Shown here one piece after another: positions 21,262-33,902 of a stretch of DNA of 64,000 nt (its first letter is position 1; the number at the start of each line of letters is the position of its first letter). This DNA is from Lotus japonicus. Taxonomy: Eukaryota; Streptophyta; Magnoliopsida; Fabales; Fabaceae. Where the stretch lies: the NCBI RefSeq assembly GCF_012489685.1, contig NC_080043.1, positions 59,418,289 through 59,482,288 of the forward strand, written 5' to 3'. The notes under the pieces were generated by a model. It was not told the origin of the DNA and made no database searches. It worked only from the letters and a program-made list of their open reading frames with translations. The translations under genes and the position numbers were made by a program.

Positions 21262-23060
21262 AGATAATCTTGTCCTTAGGTACCCACTTTCTGGGTCCTC
21301 TCTTGTTAGTTACCCCAGAGGTTCTGATCACCTTGGGTGTCTCAACATGATATTTTAAAGGAATATTTGCATGATATTTAGTCATAGAGAAGGATCCCTT
21401 TTTAAGAGGGTTTTTAGCAACTTTAGCAGGTACAGGATCAGGCAATATGGTACCAGAGGGAACAAAGCATTCATACAAGGATTTAGCTTTAGACACAGAG
21501 GGCTCATTTCTAATTGGTTTAGAATAGCCAATGCCATGCATTCCATTTCTGCTTATGCCATAGATCATTGAAGCCATTAAGCTTCTATCCACGCTTTTAG
21601 CTAGGAATCTTTGAAAAGACTTTTCATACTTAGATTCATTTCTACAATCAGAGGCATCACAGGCAACAATTTCTTCTAACTTAGCAATCTGGTTCTTAAG
21701 CACAGAGTTAGAATTGATCAAAGCATGATTATCATTTTTCAAATCAGAAATAATTTTCTCATGTTCAGAAGGAGTCTTGGAAACAGCAGATAAGTTCTTT
21801 TTCAGCTTCTTATGCTTAGACAATAAGGAGTTATACTTATCCATGATATCAGACAATGCATGTTTCAGTTCAGAGGTAGAGAAAGAAGCGAATACCTCAT
21901 TTCATCGTCTGAGTTAGGATTTCCTTCTGATTCTGAGTCAGAGTCAACAGCTCCCTTTGACTCTGCTTCCTTGTCTTTGACAATAGCCATGAGTCCTTGG
22001 ACTTCACCATCAGAGTCAACATCCTCTGACTCTGATTCATCAAATGTCACCATCAGACTCTTCTTTGTCTTGAAGTGCTTCTTTGGCTTCTTGTCCTTCT
22101 TCAACTTTGGACAGTCACTTTTGTAGTGCCCTGATTCTTTGCACTCAAAGCATGTGACTTCCTTAAGTGAGGACTTCTTCTGACCTGAGGATTCAGACTT
22201 TCCTTTTGCCTTTCCAGAGCCTTTGTATTTTGCTCTGCCTGTGCTTCCAGATGCGATTGAGTCTCTTGGAGATCAGAGTCAGCTCATCTTCATCAGAATC
22301 TTCTGATGCTTCTTCAGATTCCTCTTCTTCAGCTTGAAGAGCTTTTGACTTCTCAACCTTAGCCTTTTCAGATTTAGATTTCAAGGCTATGGACTTTTTC
22401 CTCAGATCTTGCATCTCTGAGGCTTCAGCTCATGGCATTTCAAAATGCTGATGAGTTCTTCTAAACTCATATTCTCAACATCTCTCGTGAGCTCTATTGA
22501 AGTCACTAAAGGCATCCAACTTTCAGGAAGACACCTGATGACCCTTATGACATGATCTTTTGTTGTGTAGCTCTTGTTGAGAGGTCGTATGCCAGCTACA
22601 AGCAACTGAAATCTGGAGAACATTTCTTCAATGGACTCATTTGGCTCCATGATGAAGGATTCATACTTTGGATCAAAGACAATGCCTTTGATTCTTTGAC
22701 TTTCTTGTTTCCTTCATGAGACATCTTCAAAGATTCGAAAATGCCTTTCGCAAAACTCACGATCTGTAATCTTCTGGTACTCTTCATAGGAAATAGCACT
22801 TAGAAGAATTGCTCTTGCTTTGTGATGTTGTGAGTACAGCTTCTTTTTGATCTGCAGTCATCTCTGACCTTGGGATCTTCTTGCCATCTGCATCAACTGG
22901 ACGCTCGTAGCCATCCACAATAATATCCCAGAGATCTGCATCGAAACCCAGAAAGAAACTTTCCAGTCTATCTTTCCAATATTCGAACCTTTGACCGTCG
23001 AACATAGGAGGCTTTGGCATTGTAACCATCTCTTTGAGTTTCACTGGTGGTGGCAGCCAT
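21149..23060 (-). pseudogene. SIRE gag, copy 1, frameshifted (probably by sequence errors)
   Basis: This is the same gag as the intact frame at 30711-32621. Start would be ATG 23060. The frame is broken into pieces by single-base differences from the other copy, nearly all in homopolymers or short repeats: for example TTT versus TTTT near 21900, TTTT versus TTT near 22230, a missing TG near 22420, TTT versus TTTT near 22670, and extra single bases near 22755, 22850 and 23018. The breaks cluster towards the N gap. They are more likely low-coverage sequence errors than real mutations. The part from about 21900 to 21149 is identical to the other copy. Confidence 0.7.
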
Positions 23061-23118
23061 TGTTTTTCACACCGGCCCGGATCACTGAACACTGTTAGGT
23101 GTGGTAATCAGAACTTGC

Positions 23119-23130
23119 GCTCTGATACCA
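23119..23130 (-). promoter_or_regulatory. Primer-binding site (initiator tRNA-Met)
   Basis: The minus strand reads TGGTATCAGAGC, complementary to the 3' end of initiator tRNA-Met, two bases after the LTR end. The same site occurs at 32680-32691. Confidence 0.85.
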
Positions 23131-23132
23131 AT

Positions 23133-24341
23133 TGAAGGTATGAAAAACGGTAGAAAGGGGGGGGTTTGAATAACGTTTTCAGTATAAAGCTTCCACCTTA
23201 AAGATTTTGACAAATCTTTCGAGAACTTTAAGTGCTCAAGATAAGAGATAGAAAAGCACACAAGGATTTTATCCTGGTTCACTTGATAAATCACTCAAGC
23301 TACTCCAGTCCACCCGTTAAGGTGATTTCTTCCTTCTTAGAATGAAGGCAATCCACTAATCAGGTAAGAGTTACAACTGCACTTGAAACCTACAAGTGAC
23401 TAACAATTACACTGACTTAGCTCACACTAAGATTCACTCTCTTAGTCTTCTCTAGGATCCGATCAACCTTGATCTCCTAAAGGAACTAAACAAACTGTTT
23501 ATCAAAGAATTGTTTACAAGAGATTTGCTTCTAAAAAGCTAATAGTAAACTCAATGAATTTCAGATGAAAGAAAGCTTAGAAGAATTTGAATATGTCTTG
23601 CGCGTATTGAATGCTTCTAGCCGCTTCTTCAGTCTTCAGCCTCTTTATATACTCCAAGGATTAGGGTTGAGCGTTGCATGGAAAATGCTACCGGTTGGAG
23701 GGCAGTTCTGGAAAATCCAGCTTCTGCTATGTCTGAGACTGTTAGGTAGGTCGTCAGGAAGGTACAGTTGCTTTTGTACTTGGATAGCGACTTGACCTTT
23801 AAACCTAGGAGACTTCTGATCAGGGGAATGCTTCATATTGGAACTTGTGAAGCCGGTTGATCAGAGTCAGAGGGAAAGCCCAGATTCCTCTGACCATTGT
23901 TTCTTCTGATTCTGAACTCAGAGGGAAGAACATGGTCTTCAGAGTATCTAGCTTCTGGACAACAGAATTTCACTAATCAGCTTCTGGATCTTCAGAGTCT
24001 TCTACACCATCAGAATATCTGAGCCTTCAGTGTTTCTTGGTTATCAGACTTTCTGGATCTTCAGAACTTCTAGTGACTGAGTCCACATCAGAGTTTGTAT
24101 AACTTCAGAACTTCTGAAGCTTTTCCACTGTTCATACTGAACATGGTGAATGCGAAAGCGTTGCTTGGGTCGCTCTTTATACACAGTGCTTCTGATTTGT
24201 GTGAGATTGAGTTGAGGTCAGAGCCTGTAAATAGCACACTCAGAAAAACACGTTAGAGTACCACAATTGTTCATATCAAAAGGTTAACTTGTAATCATCA
24301 AAACATAGAGTTGTACTACTAGATCAAAACTTGATCTTACA
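23133..24341 (-). repeat. SIRE 5' LTR of copy 1 (middle LTR in the window)
   Basis: It is 1209 bp, bounded by TGAAGG and TTACA. The copy has private single-base indels near 23607, 23628, 23693 and 23886 and a substitution near 23834, relative to both other LTRs. It is followed by ATTCG and then by the same non-LTR flank that follows the rightmost LTR. Confidence 0.85.
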
Positions 24342-24491
24342 ATTCGTTCCCGTCTTTAAGCGATAATCCATTAAGGAAGTACAGGAAAGACAATACAACT
24401 GTGAGAATAGCATGGAATAGGTACGGGAGGAGGGTTGGAGCTATGGCATTTTCGCTGTTGGGATGAGCGTTTGAGGCGATTACGACAGAAA
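24342..24491. other. Host flank right of the SIRE element, truncated by a gap
   Basis: This 150-bp segment begins with the target duplication ATTCG and matches 33903-34055 apart from three single-base indels. It ends at the N gap. Confidence 0.85.
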
Positions 24492-24591
24492 NNNNNNNNN
24501 NNNNNNNNNNNNNNNNNNNNNNNNNNNNNNNNNNNNNNNNNNNNNNNNNNNNNNNNNNNNNNNNNNNNNNNNNNNNNNNNNNNNNNNNNNN
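24492..24591. other. Assembly gap, 100 N
   Basis: Exactly 100 N bases, the conventional placeholder for a gap of unknown size. The sequence after it resumes inside the env-like region at a point equivalent to 15024. Confidence 0.98.
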
Positions 24592-24762
24592 CATCTAAGG
24601 GCTTCAGCCTCAGCTTCAAGTCGTTCTGCCTCTAATCTGGCTTGTTCAGCTTGAGCTGCTGCTTGACGTGCAGCTTCTTCTGCTTGTTCTTTCTTTCTCT
24701 TAGCTTCTTCAATAGCTTCAAGAAGCTTATGTCTCTGTTCTTGTTCATGAAGAGCCACCCTT

Positions 24763-27274
24763 CTAGCAAACCTTTGCTTTGCAGCCTCGATCCTCTGACT
24801 TCCTTCTGCATGCAGGAGCTGCATCATAATTGCGTAGCATCAAAGAGGCTTCATGATTGTTCCACTCATCAGCCACATGTTCAGCATTCTCGCTTAGGTC
24901 AGTCTGACCGTGCACATTGCGTAGCATCAAAGAGGCTTCATGATAGAAAATATTGATGCACTCAGAGAGAGATGTGGGTCGGAGGTGAGTGTAAGGAATT
25001 ATGGAGAGGTTGGTTTCAGGAGAGGCTGGGTGATTGCTGCTGTGGGCTTCAGAGGCACCTTGTGGAGAGCCAATGTTAAACATTTGAGCATTGGGTTCAG
25101 AGGTTCCAAGGTGAGGTTCTGAAGTTTCAACCAGAGGATGGGGTGATCTAACCGAGGATTGGTTAGACACAGACTGTTCTGGTTCAGGTTCTGGTTGAAT
25201 AGGCTCTTGTTGGTCAGGGGCAGGGTGAGCTTGTTGAGCCAAAGGGTCTGCCTCATGTAAAGGATTGGCCAAGATAGGTTCATCTGGGTCAACTAGACGT
25301 TCAGGTCTAGGGCCAGGATATCTCCTAGGGCTTGGAAAGTGAGATAATACTCTTCTAAGGTAGACACCTTTTCTTTTCTGACCTCCATGAATTTTCTAAT
25401 GGATTCAGAGTTATTGGAGGGAGAAGAGTTAGCAACATTGGTTGGGAAGGATACAAGTGTAAGGGCTGTGGAAGAGTCTGTATCCGTGGGTCTGAGAGCC
25501 AGACGTTCTGATGCTCTTGGGACAGAGTGATCAGAGGTTCTGGGTCCAGGTTTGTTGGGTTAGGCTCTGGTTGTTCATGAATGATGGGTTCAGAAGTTAA
25601 TGGGTTGTATGGAATGGTAATGGGAGAGGTTGGTTCTTCTGACCTAGAGGGTTGGTTCTGGAGCAAATTCCAGAGAGGTGCTTCAGTGGGGGAAGGTTGG
25701 AAAAATGAAGACCTTGGGGAATGTGGTGGAGAGGTGGTTTGTGCAGCTGGTTGGGACTCAGGAATAGGAGTGAGGGGATTTGAAGATTGTTTGAGCAGGG
25801 CTGATATGGGAGTGCATCAAATAAATTCAAATCATCATCAGAAGCAATTGCAGACTTACTTGAATGTGCTGATGATCTTGTCACTCTGGCAGGAGTTTCA
25901 ATCCGTCTGATCACTTCAGCAGCTGGTTCCACCCGAGTAGGCTTCACACAATTCTGACCTGCTTCTTCTTCTTCTTAGGAGGACCATCCTCATTATCACC
26001 ATCATCACCATCATCACCATCATCAGGCTTGCTGGATTCATCATGCTTTCTCTTGGTTTGACCAGCCTTCTTCTTTTTGATCAGAGGGACATCTGATTCC
26101 TCAGAAGATTCTTCTAGGATCATCTTCCTCTGAACTTTCTTCTTGGGAGGAGAAGGAAACTCTGGAGCTGTGGCAGTCTGCTGAAGAAATCATCGAGATC
26201 AATTTCAAATCCTTGAGCCCTTAGATCTTCAACATAGCACCTAATGGCTTCAGGATTGTCAGCCTGTGTCCACAGAGGGTAGTCATTCAGAGGCACCCTT
26301 CTACTTCTGATCTCAGAAGATGTGTCTTCATGGGCAGGAGCAATCTTCTTCTTGATTAGGCCCATCTTCTTTAGAGAATTTGCAGTGAAGACATCACTAA
26401 CAATAGTGGTCAGATCCTCTGTGCATCCAGCATTTACCAGATCTTGAATGAGGCCACTCTCAATGAAGAGATCAGACAGCAGTCTCCCGAAGGGAATATA
26501 CTTGATTGCTGACTTGATGGAGGCAGTGGTACGAGACTTTCGGATACACTCCTTCAAGTAGGAGAACAGGAAGTAGGGAAGACAAATCTTCTTCTTGTCT
26601 TGGATGAAGAACAGCATCGCCTTCTGGTTGAAGTTGATGTAGTCTGGGGAACTGCCCTTTGGTCTCTGGTTTATGCAGTGGAGCAAAATTTTGTGCCAGA
26701 TCCTGAGCTTGGGATGAAGGTCCATCACCTTGTAATTCGTCTTGCCCGGTTTGTAATTGGTGTACAGGGCCTTGTTGGTCTCATCCTTCGTCTTGGGTTT
26801 CAGCTTCGATTCCGTGAATTGGAAACGATACCCAAAAGCAGTTTCTGCACCCAGCAAGTTCACGAAAGACTTCTCTGTGATGATGATCTTTCTTCCAAGA
26901 ATGTGAGATACCACCTGAGTATCATCGCAGTCGGCGTGCTTCCAGAATTCCTTGATCAGTTTATCATACACCGGTCCTCGAAGCCTGTTGAAGTAATTTC
27001 CCCAACCTTGAACTTGGACTTCAGGACGAAGATCATACCCATTTGTAGCAAGGTTGTCGAGGTCGAATCTCCATTCTGCCAGTACTTGAAGTTCCTCAGG
27101 AGCATATACACAGTGAACGGCACAGCCCCGTTCTGCAATCGGAATTATCTGCTCTTGAGCTTGACCTTGATCTTGAGTCGGATTCTCAGGACCCCTTTGA
27201 CCTGTTGCTAGACCAACTACCATATGAGGGAACTGGGATGCATCTGCAGTAGCTCTTCTGGTTTGACTCACCAT
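24763..27274 (-). pseudogene. Env-like ORF, redundant copy, frameshifted (probably by sequence errors)
   Basis: This copy corresponds to 15196-17712. The N-terminal part from ATG 27274 to about 26175 is identical in sequence. It then breaks at single-base deletions relative to the first copy: GCTGTGG for GCTGGTGG near 26169, CTTCACACA for CTTCACCACA near 25945, ATGGGAG for ATGGGGAG near 25807, missing CT near 25551, and a missing base near 25337. The pattern is the mirror image of the gag errors in the first copy, each lying beside the gap. Confidence 0.75.
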
Positions 27275-27718
27275 TTTTGAAGCGGTTGAAGGTTTGAGGT
27301 AGAAGATGAAGGTTGAAAGATGAAGAGAGATCGAGAGAGAAATCGAGGATAAGCGGTTTTGAAATAGCAGAGAGAGAGAGAGTAAAAACCGGAAGTGAAA
27401 GAGATCGTGTGTGTATAGTGGGTTTTGATAAATAACCGTTGTTGATTCAAAAAGCACTTTAAAATCAACGGTTGAAAATTAAAGATAGATATTATCAGTA
27501 AATACACAAATCACACACAGGAGAGAAGCACATCTACACGCAATCATAACAGACTGTCACACGGGCACAAGGAACTATGCATCAGAAATACTGATACACG
27601 TGTTGCTGTCTCAGCTTCAGAGTCAATACCAATGGGTACACACACTCTGATTGAGTTACCTTCTGGACTAGACATCTTCTGATCAAGAAGTATCATAGTC
27701 AGAGGTTCTGATCCATCT

Positions 27719-30700
27719 TCACTCTGGACAAAAGTCCATGTTCAGATTTTTCAGAATAAAATTAAATCTATCCTCTGCTAAGGGCTTTGTAAAGATATCT
27801 TCCCATTGATGGTCAGTATCAACAAACTTCAGAAGAAGTACGCCCTTCTGTACATAATCTCTAATGATGTGATACCTTACCTCAATGTGCTTTGCCCTTG
27901 AATGCAGGATAGGATTCTTACTCAATGAGATTGCAGCAGTGTTATCACAATAGATTGGGATATTGCTCTCAAGGATCTGATAATCCTCCAGCTGATGTTT
28001 CATCCAGAGCATCTGAGTGCTGCATATTGCTGTTGAGATATATTCTGCCTCTGCAGTTGATAGTGCAATGGTTGATTGCCTCTTGCTTGCCCATGAGACT
28101 AGATTGCTTCCCAGAAATTGACAATTTCCAGAAGTACTTTTTCTCTCTGTTCTATCTCCAGCATAATCAGCATCACAATAACCTGAAAGCTTATACTCTG
28201 ATGTTTTCTTATACATCAAGCCAAGGTTAGTGGTGCCTTTCAGATACCTTAGGATCCTCTTAACAGCAGTTAAGTGGGTTTCCCTTGGATCTGATTGGAA
28301 ACGAGCACATAAATGAACACTAAATAGTATGTCTGGCCTAGATGCAGTTAAGTATAGAAGTGAACCTATCATGCCACGATAGAGCTTCTGACATACTTTA
28401 CCACTTTTATCTTCTTTCTCCAGAATGCATGTAGGATGCATTGGAGTCTTGGCCACTGTAGATTCCAGCATATTGAACTTCTTCAGAAGTTCTTTAGTGT
28501 ACTTTCTCTGATGGATATATGTTCCTTCTGGTGTTTGATCAACTTGTATTCCCAGAAAGTACTTTAATTTTCCCATCATACTCATCTCAAATTCAGCCTG
28601 CATCATCTCAGAAAATTCTTTGCATAGAGATTGATTAGCAGAACCAAATATAATATCATCAACATAAATTTGCACAATTAAGATATCATCTTTATAAGTC
28701 TTGCAGAAAAGAGTTGTATCTACTTTACCCCTTACAAACTCATTCTCCAGAAGGAATGAGCTGAGTCTCTCATACCATGCTCTGGGAGCTTGCTTCAGAC
28801 CATAGAGTGATTTCTTCAATTTGAACACATGGTCTGGCTTCTTCTCATCTTCAAAACCTGGGGGTTGATGAACATAGACTTCCTCTGAAATATAACCATT
28901 TAGGAAGGCACTCTTCACGTCCATCTGATGTAGAACTATGTTGTGATTTACTGAGAAAGAGATCAACAGTCTGATTGCCTCCAGTCTTACTACTGGAGCA
29001 AATGTTTCAGTGTAGTCTATTCCTTCCTGCTGGCTGTAGCCTTGAGCAACTAGCCTTGCCTTGTTTCTGACTACATCTCCTTTCTCATTCAGCTTGTTTC
29101 TGAATACCCATTTCGTTCCAATTACATGGACACTCTCAGGCTTCTTCACTAAGCTCCAAACATCGTTCTTGGAGAATTGATTCAGTTCTTCTTCCATAGC
29201 CAGAATCCAATCCTTGTCCTGAAGAGCTTCATCTATGGACTTGGGTTCAATTAAGGACACCAATCCTTTCAGACTGAGCAAGGTCTCTTCAGAGGGTCTG
29301 AAGGCAGATCTGGTTCTGACTGGTTCGTCTTTGTTGCCCAGAATCAATTCCTTAGGGTGAGCTGCAGTGATTCTGCTCTTCTTCAGAGTTTGTGAGTTAG
29401 AGGGACCAGCTTCTTCCTCTGGTTCATCTTCCTCTGGCTCAGCTTCCTCTGGAGCTTTGCCTTTGTCAGAAACATTAATGCTTAAATCTGCAAACTTTTC
29501 AACTAGCTTTGACTGGTCAGAGTCAAGCTTATCGTCAAATCTAACATGAATAGATTCTTCAATAGTCTTAGCATCAGTATTATAAAATCTAAAACCTTTA
29601 GATCTATCAGAATAACCAAGTAATAGACATTTAGAAGACTTAGCATCAAATTTATGCAATCTATCCTTAGTATTGAGAACATAACAAACACAGCCAAAAG
29701 GATGAAAATAAGAAATGTTGGGTTTTATGTTCTTCCACAATTCATAAGGAGTCTTATTCAGAATTGGTCTCACAGAGATTCTGTTCTGAATGTAACATGC
29801 TGTATTTACTGCCTCTGCCCAAAAGTGCTTAGCCATGCCAGTTTCTTGGAGCATGGTTCTAGCCATCTTCTGAAGAGTTCTGTTCTTCCTCTCAACAACA
29901 CCGTTTTGTTGAGGAGTTCTGGGACAAGAGAAATCATGTGAAATTCCATAGGAATCAAACAGACTCTCAAACTTGTCATTCTCAAACTCTCCACCATGGT
30001 CACTTCTGACACGCACAATCCTACAAGCCTTCTCGTTTTGCACTTGAGCAATGAAGGTAGAGAACACAGCATGAGACTCATCCTTGCGGATTAGAAACTT
30101 TACCCATGTCCAGCGGCTATAGTCATCAACGATAACCATCCCATATCTCTTGCCACCTATAGACTCAGTTTTCACTGGTCCAAAAAGGTCGATATGCAGA
30201 AGTTCCAACGGCCTTGAGGTTGAGACAACATTCTTTGCCTTGAAAGGGACTTTTGTGAATTTGCCTTTCTGACATGCTTCACAAAGAGCGTCTGAAGCGA
30301 ACTTCAGATTGGGTAAGCCCCTGACAAGGTTTAGCTTGCTCAGCTGAGAAATCTTTCTCATACTGGCATGCCCTAACCGTCTATGCCATACCCACTGCTC
30401 TTCATTAACAGACAGAAGGCACTTCACATTCTGAGCCTCCAACTCAGATAATCTGATCTTATAAATGTTGTTCTTCCTCTTGCTGTTAAACAGAACAGAG
30501 CCATCGATTTGACTTACAGCCCGGCAGGACTTTTGATTGAATATAACATCATAACCCTTGTCAGCTAATTGACTTATAGACAATAAGTTATGTGTTAAGC
30601 CGTCTACCAATAACACATTATCAATGCATGGACTACTATCTACACAAATAGTACCAGTACCAACAATTTTACCCTTTTCATTTCCTCCAAAGCCAACTTC

Positions 30701-30823
30701 GCCTCCAGGCTTAAGTTTCAGCTCTCGGAACATACGCCTTTCTCCCGTCATGTGACGCGAGCATCCACTGTCCAGATACCATGATTGGTGTTTCAGTGGA
30801 GCTATCAAGGATATCTGCAACAT
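27719..30823 (-). CDS. Ty1/copia pol polyprotein, redundant copy
   Basis: The 1034-residue product is the same as that of 18157-21261, with the same protease, DD35E integrase, YVDD reverse transcriptase and RNase H motifs. Identity over 3.1 kb contrasts with the indels at the segment ends and supports a single source locus. Confidence 0.9.
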   Translation of the reverse strand: MLQISLIAPLKHQSWYLDSGCSRHMTGERRMFRELKLKPGGEVGFGGNEKGKIVGTGTICVDSSPCIDNVLLVDGLTHNLLSISQLADKGYDVIFNQKSCRAVSQIDGSVLFNSKRKNNIYKIRLSELEAQNVKCLLSVNEEQWVWHRRLGHASMRKISQLSKLNLVRGLPNLKFASDALCEACQKGKFTKVPFKAKNVVSTSRPLELLHIDLFGPVKTESIGGKRYGMVIVDDYSRWTWVKFLIRKDESHAVFSTFIAQVQNEKACRIVRVRSDHGGEFENDKFESLFDSYGISHDFSCPRTPQQNGVVERKNRTLQKMARTMLQETGMAKHFWAEAVNTACYIQNRISVRPILNKTPYELWKNIKPNISYFHPFGCVCYVLNTKDRLHKFDAKSSKCLLLGYSDRSKGFRFYNTDAKTIEESIHVRFDDKLDSDQSKLVEKFADLSINVSDKGKAPEEAEPEEDEPEEEAGPSNSQTLKKSRITAAHPKELILGNKDEPVRTRSAFRPSEETLLSLKGLVSLIEPKSIDEALQDKDWILAMEEELNQFSKNDVWSLVKKPESVHVIGTKWVFRNKLNEKGDVVRNKARLVAQGYSQQEGIDYTETFAPVVRLEAIRLLISFSVNHNIVLHQMDVKSAFLNGYISEEVYVHQPPGFEDEKKPDHVFKLKKSLYGLKQAPRAWYERLSSFLLENEFVRGKVDTTLFCKTYKDDILIVQIYVDDIIFGSANQSLCKEFSEMMQAEFEMSMMGKLKYFLGIQVDQTPEGTYIHQRKYTKELLKKFNMLESTVAKTPMHPTCILEKEDKSGKVCQKLYRGMIGSLLYLTASRPDILFSVHLCARFQSDPRETHLTAVKRILRYLKGTTNLGLMYKKTSEYKLSGYCDADYAGDRTERKSTSGNCQFLGSNLVSWASKRQSTIALSTAEAEYISTAICSTQMLWMKHQLEDYQILESNIPIYCDNTAAISLSKNPILHSRAKHIEVRYHIIRDYVQKGVLLLKFVDTDHQWEDIFTKPLAEDRFNFILKNLNMDFCPE

Positions 30824-32621
30824 AGATAATCTTGTCCTTAGGTACCCACTTTCTGGGTCCTCTCTTGTTAGTTACCCCAGAGGTTCTGATCACCTTGGGT
30901 GTCTCAACATGATATTTTAAAGGAATATTTGCATGATATTTAGTCATAGAGAAGGATCCCTTTTTAAGAGGGTTTTTAGCAACTTTAGCAGGTACAGGAT
31001 CAGGCAATATGGTACCAGAGGGAACAAAGCATTCATACAAGGATTTAGCTTTAGACACAGAGGGCTCATTTCTAATTGGTTTAGAATAGCCAATGCCATG
31101 CATTCCATTTCTGCTTATGCCATAGATCATTGAAGCCATTAAGCTTCTATCCACGCTTTTAGCTAGGAATCTTTGAAAAGACTTTTCATACTTAGATTCA
31201 TTTCTACAATCAGAGGCATCACAGGCAACAATTTCTTCTAACTTAGCAATCTGGTTCTTAAGCACAGAGTTAGAATTGATCAAAGCATGATTATCATTTT
31301 TCAAATCAGAAATAATTTTCTCATGTTCAGAAGGAGTCTTGGAAACAGCAGATAAGTTCTTTTTCAGCTTCTTATGCTTAGACAATAAGGAGTTATACTT
31401 ATCCATGATATCAGACAATGCATGTTTCAGTTCAGAGGTAGAGAAAGAAGCGAATACCTCATTTTCATCGTCTGAGTTAGGATTTCCTTCTGATTCTGAG
31501 TCAGAGTCAACAGCTCCCTTTGACTCTGCTTCCTTGTCTTTGACAATAGCCATGAGTCCTTGGACTTCACCATCAGAGTCAACATCCTCTGACTCTGATT
31601 CATCAAATGTCACCATCAGACTCTTCTTTGTCTTGAAGTGCTTCTTTGGCTTCTTGTCCTTCTTCAACTTTGGACAGTCACTTTTGTAGTGCCCTGATTC
31701 TTTGCACTCAAAGCATGTGACTTCCTTAAGTGAGGACTTCTTCTGACCTGAGGATTCAGACTTTCCTTTTGCCTTTCCAGAGCCTTTGTATTTGCTCTGC
31801 CTGTGCTTCCAGATGCGATTGAGTCTCTTGGAGATCAGAGTCAGCTCATCTTCATCAGAATCTTCTGATGCTTCTTCAGATTCCTCTTCTTCAGCTTGAA
31901 GAGCTTTTGACTTCTCAACCTTAGCCTTTTCAGATTTAGATTTCAAGGCTATGGACTTTTTCCTCAGATCTTGCATCTCTGAGTGCTTCAGCTCATGGCA
32001 TTTCAAAATGCTGATGAGTTCTTCTAAACTCATATTCTCAACATCTCTCGTGAGCTCTATTGAAGTCACTAAAGGCATCCAACTTTCAGGAAGACACCTG
32101 ATGACCCTTATGACATGATCTTTTGTTGTGTAGCTCTTGTTGAGAGGTCGTATGCCAGCTACAAGCAACTGAAATCTGGAGAACATTTCTTCAATGGACT
32201 CATTTGGCTCCATGATGAAGGATTCATACTTTTGGATCAAAGACAATGCCTTTGATTCTTTGACTTTCTTGTTTCCTTCATGAGACATCTTCAAAGATTC
32301 GAAAATGCCTTTCGCAAACTCACGATCTGTAATCTTCTGGTACTCTTCATAGGAAATAGCACTTAGAAGAATTGCTCTTGCTTTGTGATGTTGTGAGTAC
32401 AGCTTCTTTTGATCTGCAGTCATCTCTGACCTTGGGATCTTCTTGCCATCTGCATCAACTGGACGCTCGTAGCCATCCACAATAATATCCCAGAGATCTG
32501 CATCGAAACCCAGAAAGAAACTTTCCAGTCTATCTTTCCAATATTCGAACCTTTGACCGTCGAACATAGGAGGCTTTGCATTGTAACCATCTCTTTGAGT
32601 TTCACTGGTGGTGGCAGCCAT
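30711..32621 (-). CDS. SIRE gag polyprotein (intact reading)
   Basis: The 636-codon frame encodes the capsid/nucleocapsid precursor. Residues 17-220 are the copia-type gag core ([20 protein letters not shown] at the start, [17 protein letters not shown] in the middle). An acidic linker follows ([16 protein letters not shown], about 244-259). A CCHC zinc knuckle is at C303, C306, H311, C316 ([14 protein letters not shown]), which binds RNA during packaging. A second acidic region and a coiled coil follow to about residue 490. The frame ends at TAA 30711, about 110 bases after the pol frame has opened in +1. ATG 32621 lies shortly after the primer-binding site. This copy is probably the correct reading of the gag that appears broken at 21149-23060. 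Confidence 0.88.
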   Translation of the reverse strand: MAATTSETQRDGYNAKPPMFDGQRFEYWKDRLESFFLGFDADLWDIIVDGYERPVDADGKKIPRSEMTADQKKLYSQHHKARAILLSAISYEEYQKITDREFAKGIFESLKMSHEGNKKVKESKALSLIQKYESFIMEPNESIEEMFSRFQLLVAGIRPLNKSYTTKDHVIRVIRCLPESWMPLVTSIELTRDVENMSLEELISILKCHELKHSEMQDLRKKSIALKSKSEKAKVEKSKALQAEEEESEEASEDSDEDELTLISKRLNRIWKHRQSKYKGSGKAKGKSESSGQKKSSLKEVTCFECKESGHYKSDCPKLKKDKKPKKHFKTKKSLMVTFDESESEDVDSDGEVQGLMAIVKDKEAESKGAVDSDSESEGNPNSDDENEVFASFSTSELKHALSDIMDKYNSLLSKHKKLKKNLSAVSKTPSEHEKIISDLKNDNHALINSNSVLKNQIAKLEEIVACDASDCRNESKYEKSFQRFLAKSVDRSLMASMIYGISRNGMHGIGYSKPIRNEPSVSKAKSLYECFVPSGTILPDPVPAKVAKNPLKKGSFSMTKYHANIPLKYHVETPKVIRTSGVTNKRGPRKWVPKDKIIYVADILDSSTETPIMVSGQWMLASHDGRKAYVPRAET

Positions 32622-32679
32622 TGTTTTTCACACCGGCCCGGATCACTGAACACTGTTAGGTGTGGTAATCAGAACTTGC

Positions 32680-32691
32680 GCTCTGATACCA
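32680..32691 (-). promoter_or_regulatory. Primer-binding site, redundant copy
   Basis: The minus strand reads TGGTATCAGAGC, as at 23119-23130. Confidence 0.85.
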
Positions 32692-32693
32692 AT

Positions 32694-33902
32694 TGAAGGT
32701 ATGAAAAACGGTAGAAAGGGGGGGGTTTGAATAACGTTTTCAGTATAAAGCTTCCACCTTAAAGATTTTGACAAATCTTTCGAGAACTTTAAGTGCTCAA
32801 GATAAGAGATAGAAAAGCACACAAGGATTTTATCCTGGTTCACTTGATAAATCACTCAAGCTACTCCAGTCCACCCGTTAAGGTGATTTCTTCCTTCTTA
32901 GAATGAAGGCAATCCACTAATCAGGTAAGAGTTACAACTGCACTTGAAACCTACAAGTGACTAACAATTACACTGACTTAGCTCACACTAAGATTCACTC
33001 TCTTAGTCTTCTCTAGGATCCGATCAACCTTGATCTCCTAAAGGAACTAAACAAACTGTTTATCAAAGAATTGTTTACAAGAGATTTGCTTCTAAAAAGC
33101 TAATAGTAAACTCAATGAATTTCAGATGAAAGAAAGCTTAGAAGAATTTGAATATGTCTTGCGCGTATATGAATGCTTCTAGCCGCTTCTTTCAGTCTTC
33201 AGCCTCTTTATATACTCCAAGGATTAGGGTTGTGCGTTGCATGGAAAATGCTACCGTTGGAGGGCAGTTCTGGAAAATCCAGCTTCTGCTATGTCTGAGA
33301 CTGTTAGGTAGGTCGTCAGGAAGGTACAGTTGCTTTTGTACTTGGATAGCGACTTGACCTTTAAACCTAGGAGACTTCTGATCAGGGGAATGCTTCTTAT
33401 TGGAACTTGTGAAGCCGGTTGATCAGAGTCAGAGGGAAAGCCCAGATCCTCTGACCATTGTTTCTTCTGATTCTGAACTCAGAGGGAAGAACATGGTCTT
33501 CAGAGTATCTAGCTTCTGGACAACAGAATTTCACTAATCAGCTTCTGGATCTTCAGAGTCTTCTACACCATCAGAATATCTGATCCTTCAGTGTTTCTTG
33601 GTTATCAGACTTTCTGGATCTTCAGAACTTCTAGTGACTGAGTCCACATCAGAGTTTGTATAACTTCAGAACTTCTGAAGCTTTTCCACTGTTCATACTG
33701 AACATGGTGAATGCGAAAGCGTTGCTTGGGTCGCTCTTTATACACAGTGCTTCTGATTTGTGTGAGATTGAGTTGAGGTCAGAGCCTGTAAATAGCACAC
33801 TCAGAAAAACACGTTAGAGTACCACAATTGTTCATATCAAAAGGTTAACTTGTAATCATCAAAACATAGAGTTGTACTACTAGATCAAAACTTGATCTTA
33901 CA
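32694..33902 (-). repeat. SIRE 5' LTR, rightmost
   Basis: It is 1209 bp with TGAAGG and TTACA ends and is followed by ATTCG (33903-33907), matching the duplication at 12202-12206. It has two private substitutions, at 33233 and 33584, where the left and middle LTRs agree with each other. Confidence 0.9.

Larger units (their letters stand above)
12207..24341 (-). mobile_element. Complete SIRE/Maximus-type Ty1/copia retrotransposon, 12.1 kb
   Basis: The element is flanked by ATTCG on both sides (12202-12206 and 24342-24346). It has LTRs of 1212 and 1209 bp, a primer-binding site complementary to initiator tRNA-Met at 23119-23130 and a purine tract next to the 3' LTR. On the minus strand it encodes gag, then a pol with the order protease, integrase, reverse transcriptase, RNase H, which defines Ty1/copia. 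An env-like ORF and a coiled-coil tail follow, as in SIRE/Maximus. An extra ORF lies antisense near the 3' LTR. The left LTR differs from the rightmost LTR (32694-33902, probably the same locus assembled again) by four substitutions I found by eye plus the length of a G run, so the insertion is young. Confidence 0.9.

Noticed and set aside
23119..23130. tRNA gene fragment
   Set aside because: The 12-base match to initiator tRNA-Met is the primer-binding site next to the LTR. No cloverleaf is present.
12207..33902. A real tandem array LTR-body-LTR-body-LTR formed by unequal recombination
   Set aside because: Such an array shares the middle LTR without host DNA. Here the middle LTR is followed by the target duplication, host flank and an N gap.
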